Virus record (IMG/VR): IMGVR_UViG_3300009093_000115
Location: 1-26,347 of that record
DNA length: 26,347 bases
Direction: 5' to 3' (one strand)
Source of the DNA: a virus
The notes beneath the pieces are model-generated. The model was given only the letters and a program-made list of their open reading frames with translations. It did no database searches and was not told the origin of the DNA. Shown here piece after piece: positions 22,643 to 26,347 of this stretch. How positions within the stretch are numbered: the first letter of the stretch is position 1; each line of letters begins with the position of its first letter. The translations under genes were made by a program, and so were the position numbers.

Positions 22643-25350
22643 AAAAGCTATTTGTCATATTATTGATTCTGCCGTTCTGGGCCGCAGCGCAGACGGAGAC
22701 GCATGATTTTAGGAGATTTGATACTACTGTAAGTTTTCCTAACATAGCCAATCCGTTCGGAGCACCATACCAATGGATCATTGAGGGAGAGATACCGACC
22801 AATTATTTTACTCCAAATCATCCTGATACGGCTTCTCGTATCATGATTCTAACTATGCCCGGTCAAGGCCAACAAGGCTCAACTAACTATGCAAACTTGT
22901 ATGCATACGGCGCAGGGTTTTGGAGGCGTAACGGATGGGATGGAGGCGTAACTATTAGCAACGGTAAACACTATCCGCTTCTATTCACTGTATCATTTGT
23001 GAACAACGTAACCCCGCAAGCTGATCAGTATAACAGGTTAGTTGACTCTCTTATAAAATGGTATCATCCCAGAACAGGTAAAGTGTCAGTGACAGGGTTT
23101 TCTCAGGGAGCATTTACGAATGGCGCTCTGATTAAGTTTGAACAGAACGCCAATGCTGAAACCGGCATGAAAAAGGTTGCATGCGCTGCCCTTTTCGAAG
23201 GTACGCCCGATCCTTTACCATCTCCGTATAATCAGTGGGATAGGGACACGGTTGCCTATCAGGTGTGGGCTACTAAATATGGAGGTCATTATTTTTATTT
23301 GGAAGGCAGCGGTTCGGACAACTTCAGAAACGGATGGGTCTACTCAGGGGCCATGAACCGGGCGGTTGCAAACTGTGCGTACTTTTCATACGAGAGTTTG
23401 GGGGGAGGCGCGCATTGCTGTTGGAACAGCATGTGGGACCCTGGCGCTACGAACTGGAATTCAGTAACGCCCCCGGCGCTGGGTCCTAATAACTCACCTT
23501 CTCAGGCAGGGACCAACACAATGGGTAATTATAAGATCGGTGATAACGTTTATACGTGGATGTTTCGCAACAGCGGAGATACTACCTTAGTCGGTTCCGG
23601 TGGGGGCGGCGGGGGTACTATTACAGTGTTTGCTGGCCTCGATACTACGCTGGTTTTACCGACCAATAGTTTGACACTCCGGGGACAAGTAACACCGCCT
23701 ACAGGTGCCACGGCGACCGGCTATCTGTGGTCGCAAGTATCGGGTCCTAATTCGGCTACGCTCACGGGTCCTACGAACATAAATGTATCAGTCTCGGCAC
23801 TTATAGCCGGTGTGTACACGTTCCAACTGCGAGGAATAGATAATCAGGCCGACACGGCCTATGACTCGGTAAACGTGACTGTGCTATCCAATGCCTGCCG
23901 TACGTTTACGTGGGATTCGACGCAAAGCAACATAGTGCTAACCGATGCCAACTTGCATGCTACCCCCGGCTTGCATAGGTGCGATACTGTGGATATATGG
24001 GACAGGATAACAGGCGGCGGATACAGGTCACTGTCAGTGCAAAATGAAGGCGTGCAAAATGATCCTAATCCCGGATGGATTCACATTCGAGGGCGTGGAC
24101 ATCATGGAACGAAAGGAGCAAGAATTGCGCCTAGCTCATCGAACCTATTCGCCAATATATGGGACAATAATAACTGGATACACCTGGACAGCTTCTACAT
24201 GTATGATCACATTGACCCTTTTATTTTCGACTACGTAACAAACGGATATTCGCACCATATGTGGTTTACCAACATTGGTGAGAAGCGACAAAACGCTTTT
24301 TTCCCATCGAATACGCTGTCAAACACGCTGCCTAATTGGGGTGGTCCCGGCGACACGGTGAACTGTCAATATGATTGGACGTGGGAGAACGGAAGCACGG
24401 ACAGCCTGCTGGGAGGTACAAACGGCTTGACGTGGCTATGGCTTGGAGGACCTAATAAAAACAATGTTTGGTTAAAAGCGACTGTGAAGAATTATAAAAT
24501 GGACCACTATTCCAGCAGCAGCAATCCGGCCTGTTATATTCGAGTTCAAAACGTATTTGGGTTCTACGCCAACAATGACAGCGTTAGCAATCTCGGCAAC
24601 GGCGGTCCCAGCTACTCCGGTCATGCGGCATCTATATTTTCGGAAGGATCGTATTACGATATTCACAATATGCATTTTGGTCCCGGTAACTTCGGCAACG
24701 ATGTGCGCGATGTCGGCGTATGGGATATTCCGGGGATGGAGTCGTTTTTTACGGCTATCGATACCGGTTATAATGGAGTGTCTAAGTTCTACAACATACT
24801 CAGCGAACACAAGGTAAAGTATCCTATTATAGAGACGCGCAATACGAAAAGTGATACTACGCAAAATCCATATATGCGCATGCGACAGGTGCGATATCTA
24901 GATCAAATAACCGGATATTCATTGGCCGTGGGCATAGGTCACTCTCCTTACAATGTGAGTGTGTTGGACGCGTATACAGGTGCAGGTGATACACTGTATC
25001 TTCATAACTCTACGTATAGTGTTATTTCAGATTCGCCAAGCGTTTGGGGTCAGCCGTGGGTAAAAATACTTACGATAGCGTCCGGAGCACCAAGCTATAT
25101 AGATACAGCCAAACTATGGTCTCAGCCGACATTTGCACTCTCAGGCTTGGCCGATACGATAAAGTACATACCTGCTGCTAACGGGCCTTTGTATAGAGCC
25201 GGGACGGCTTCCAGGCCGTGGCCATCCTTTGACATATACAACGTGCCTCGTGCAACCGTGGGACCGGTGGACATAGGAGCCGTCACACTGCCATTCATAT
25301 ACTGTGATTGCATCGTGCTGCCTATACCCGGTAAAATATCTGATCCATAA
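22639..25350 (+). CDS. Tail spike: signal peptide, alpha/beta-hydrolase, PKD-like, probable beta-helix
   Basis: The 903-aa protein starts with a signal peptide (MKKLFVILLILPFWAAAQ). Residues about 30-310 look like an alpha/beta-hydrolase: GFSQG nucleophile elbow (Ser155), an aspartate candidate in YLEGSGSDNF (D227) and a histidine in GGGAHCCW (His259), consistent with an esterase or deacetylase. A poly-Gly linker (about 319-326) leads to a PKD-like Ig domain at about 328-417 (SQVSGPNSATLTG...VSALIAGVYTFQLRGIDNQAD). The C-terminal half, from about 420, has repeated short strands (WIHLDSFYMYDHID, SHHMWFTNIGEK) compatible with a right-handed beta-helix. This is the architecture of a polysaccharide-degrading spike; substrate unknown. 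Confidence 0.72.
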   Translation: MKKLFVILLILPFWAAAQTETHDFRRFDTTVSFPNIANPFGAPYQWIIEGEIPTNYFTPNHPDTASRIMILTMPGQGQQGSTNYANLYAYGAGFWRRNGWDGGVTISNGKHYPLLFTVSFVNNVTPQADQYNRLVDSLIKWYHPRTGKVSVTGFSQGAFTNGALIKFEQNANAETGMKKVACAALFEGTPDPLPSPYNQWDRDTVAYQVWATKYGGHYFYLEGSGSDNFRNGWVYSGAMNRAVANCAYFSYESLGGGAHCCWNSMWDPGATNWNSVTPPALGPNNSPSQAGTNTMGNYKIGDNVYTWMFRNSGDTTLVGSGGGGGGTITVFAGLDTTLVLPTNSLTLRGQVTPPTGATATGYLWSQVSGPNSATLTGPTNINVSVSALIAGVYTFQLRGIDNQADTAYDSVNVTVLSNACRTFTWDSTQSNIVLTDANLHATPGLHRCDTVDIWDRITGGGYRSLSVQNEGVQNDPNPGWIHIRGRGHHGTKGARIAPSSSNLFANIWDNNNWIHLDSFYMYDHIDPFIFDYVTNGYSHHMWFTNIGEKRQNAFFPSNTLSNTLPNWGGPGDTVNCQYDWTWENGSTDSLLGGTNGLTWLWLGGPNKNNVWLKATVKNYKMDHYSSSSNPACYIRVQNVFGFYANNDSVSNLGNGGPSYSGHAASIFSEGSYYDIHNMHFGPGNFGNDVRDVGVWDIPGMESFFTAIDTGYNGVSKFYNILSEHKVKYPIIETRNTKSDTTQNPYMRMRQVRYLDQITGYSLAVGIGHSPYNVSVLDAYTGAGDTLYLHNSTYSVISDSPSVWGQPWVKILTIASGAPSYIDTAKLWSQPTFALSGLADTIKYIPAANGPLYRAGTASRPWPSFDIYNVPRATVGPVDIGAVTLPFIYCDCIVLPIPGKISDP

Positions 25351-25378
25351 GCATTTTTAAACACAAACCATACACACA

Positions 25379-25699
25379 ATGAAAAGTATCATCACCGTCA
25401 TCGCTCTCGTTGTTTGCTCCATCGCTACGAATGCACAAACAACGAATGCGCAGAGACCTACCGGACACACAAAGACCGATACCATTACTTTACCAGCTCC
25501 GGCACCACAAGCGCCAAAGCTGTACTACGTTGTAATGACCGGCCCGGATTGGGATAACCTTGTCACCATGCTTATGGAGTCTAGCTATCCATCCACGGAT
25601 GTGAACAAGTATCGGAAATATATTGCGCAAAATATTCATGAACTTGTCCTGCCGCAAAACAGTGCAAACGGAAAGGATTCAACCGCCAAAAAGAAATGA
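25379..25699 (+). CDS. Small exported protein in the probable lysis cassette
   Basis: The 106-aa protein has a signal peptide (MKSIITVIALVVCSIATNAQ), a Pro/Thr-rich linker (TLPAPAPQAPK) and a short globular part (YYVVMTGPDWDNLVTMLMES) ending with a Lys-rich tail. A small tandem duplication TNAQTTNAQ sits around the predicted cleavage site. It overlaps the holin-like gene as ATGA (25696-25699). A periplasmic lysis accessory such as an Rz1-like spanin is conceivable, but there is no lipobox cysteine, so function is unknown. Confidence 0.6.
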   Translation: MKSIITVIALVVCSIATNAQTTNAQRPTGHTKTDTITLPAPAPQAPKLYYVVMTGPDWDNLVTMLMESSYPSTDVNKYRKYIAQNIHELVLPQNSANGKDSTAKKK

Positions 25700-25923
25700 A
25701 ACATAAGATTGAAACGCTTGTCTCGTTCATGTGCGGGACAAGTGGGTACGGTATCGCTATGACAACTATTCACATATCCCCTGAAGTATTGAAATTCACC
25801 ATCGCCATGCTGACCGCCGTCTGTGCAGGCGCATGCGGTTGGATCGGGCAGCAGGGGATCAAAGCCCTTTGGAAATTCATTGTCAAAATTAAAACGAGAT
25901 ATGGAAACAAAAAAAACAAGTGA
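25696..25923 (+). CDS. Holin-like small membrane protein
   Basis: The 75-aa protein has two hydrophobic segments, about residues 8-26 (LVSFMCGTSGYGIAMTTI) and 31-50 (VLKFTIAMLTAVCAGACGWI), and ends in a strongly basic tail (KIKTRYGNKKNK). Two short helices with a basic C-terminus are typical of phage holins, which open the inner membrane at lysis. It overlaps both neighbours, the previous gene by ATGA and the next by 23 bases. Holins have little sequence conservation, so the call is based on topology and place. No endolysin is visible in this window. Confidence 0.55.
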   Translation: MKHKIETLVSFMCGTSGYGIAMTTIHISPEVLKFTIAMLTAVCAGACGWIGQQGIKALWKFIVKIKTRYGNKKNK

Positions 25924-26347
25924 CTTTCTTCGGCTCAACGCAGCCGATTTTTTGAAAGGTCTGGTAATGGCTGTCGGTGCTGCGGTGCTGACGGTCCTCA
26001 GCGAATCTATCAACGCCGGTAATTTTCAATTTAACTGGCCGGACATATGGCATATCGCTTTGGCCACAAGCGTAACCTATTTAATGAAGAACCTCTTTAC
26101 CGGTGCGCAGACGATTATTAAGATACTATTCCTGGTAGTGTGCCTCTCTACCCTGTTTGTCTCTCGGGGATCGGCGCAAAGCATGTTTAAGCCGTTGCCG
26201 AAAGCGAAGGCGCAAAAAGCAGGTGTCTACTCTATGACCCTGACACCGCAACCTAACGGCGATAGCTTGTACCAGGGCTTTCGATTTGATGGACCGTCTG
26301 TCTTGTATGCCTTTCCGGATAACAACATATTCACCGGAATCGGGATA
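25901..26347 (+). CDS. Membrane protein running off the window edge (holin-like start, exported C-terminal part; partial)
   Basis: From ATG 25901 the frame is open to the last base, at least 149 aa. Residues 1-70 have two membrane segments (FLKGLVMAVGAAVLTVLSES, and IALATSVTYLMKNLF), resembling small holin-like proteins of Bacteroidota phages. Right after these comes a third hydrophobic run, TIIKILFLVVCLSTLFVSRG, ending SAQ, which looks like a signal peptide in its own right. The exported-looking region then begins SMFKPLPKAKAQ. In-frame ATG 26084 (MKNLFTGAQ) could be the start of a separate secreted protein that reuses the end of the first. Function of the C-terminal part is unknown. Confidence 0.6.
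   Translation, partial: METKKTSDFLRLNAADFLKGLVMAVGAAVLTVLSESINAGNFQFNWPDIWHIALATSVTYLMKNLFTGAQTIIKILFLVVCLSTLFVSRGSAQSMFKPLPKAKAQKAGVYSMTLTPQPNGDSLYQGFRFDGPSVLYAFPDNNIFTGIGI

Noticed and set aside
23598-23617. G-rich run (GGTGGGGGCGGGGG) as a possible regulatory quadruplex
   Set aside because: It simply encodes the poly-Gly linker between the hydrolase and PKD-like domains and is in frame.
24472-24864. 130-aa minus-strand ORF opposite the spike gene
   Set aside because: It is embedded antisense within the spike's beta-helix-like region and has no start context or coding features of its own.

Overview
The window is part of the late (morphogenesis) region of a tailed phage or prophage with a contractile tail, most likely from a Bacteroidota host (Chitinophagaceae-like). 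The assignment to Bacteroidota rests on four things. Many start codons lack a clear Shine-Dalgarno. There is a TAnnTTTG-type promoter box at 3075-3082. The exported proteins have short signal peptides ending in A-Q or S-Q. Secreted-type tandem beta-sandwich domains and PKD-like domains appear in the tail proteins. No integrase, terminase, endolysin or attachment site is visible, so lysogeny cannot be decided from this piece.

Layout: 1-2255 (+) holds the end of an upstream gene, a 38-aa membrane peptide, a Mu gpG-like virion morphogenesis protein, a helical protein, a short prohead-protease-like protein that seems to lack its catalytic serine, one or two very small genes, and a probable tail terminator. 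At 2233-3036 three small genes run on the minus strand: an XRE-type helix-turn-helix regulator followed by two small proteins. They diverge from the capsid gene across a short intergenic region that carries a 15-bp palindrome. 3122-5689 (+) is one reading frame joining a prohead protease, a charged helical scaffold-like segment and a HK97-fold-like major capsid protein, closed by a strong hairpin terminator.

5782-9476 holds a secreted protein of unknown role, a small acidic protein, the tail sheath, the tail tube, and a tail assembly chaperone encoded as two frames joined by an apparent -1 slip on a T7 run. 9469-16770 is the tape measure and baseplate block: DUF6046-like protein, hub, gpV-like spike, gp25-like wedge, LysM protein, an unknown protein, gpJ-like and gpI-like proteins, and a fibre base.

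16782-25350 is the host-recognition block: a 1362-aa fibre, a secreted beta-sandwich protein, a small secreted protein, and a 903-aa spike joining an alpha/beta-hydrolase domain, a PKD-like domain and a probable beta-helix. All four begin with Sec-type signal peptides. 25379-26347 is a probable lysis cassette: a small exported protein, a two-helix holin-like protein, and a membrane protein that runs off the end of the window.

The least routine items are the dead protease paralogue beside the protease-scaffold-capsid fusion, the reverse-strand regulator with its palindrome over the capsid promoter, the chaperone frameshift gene without a normal start codon, the run of signal peptides on tail proteins, and the esterase-like spike.
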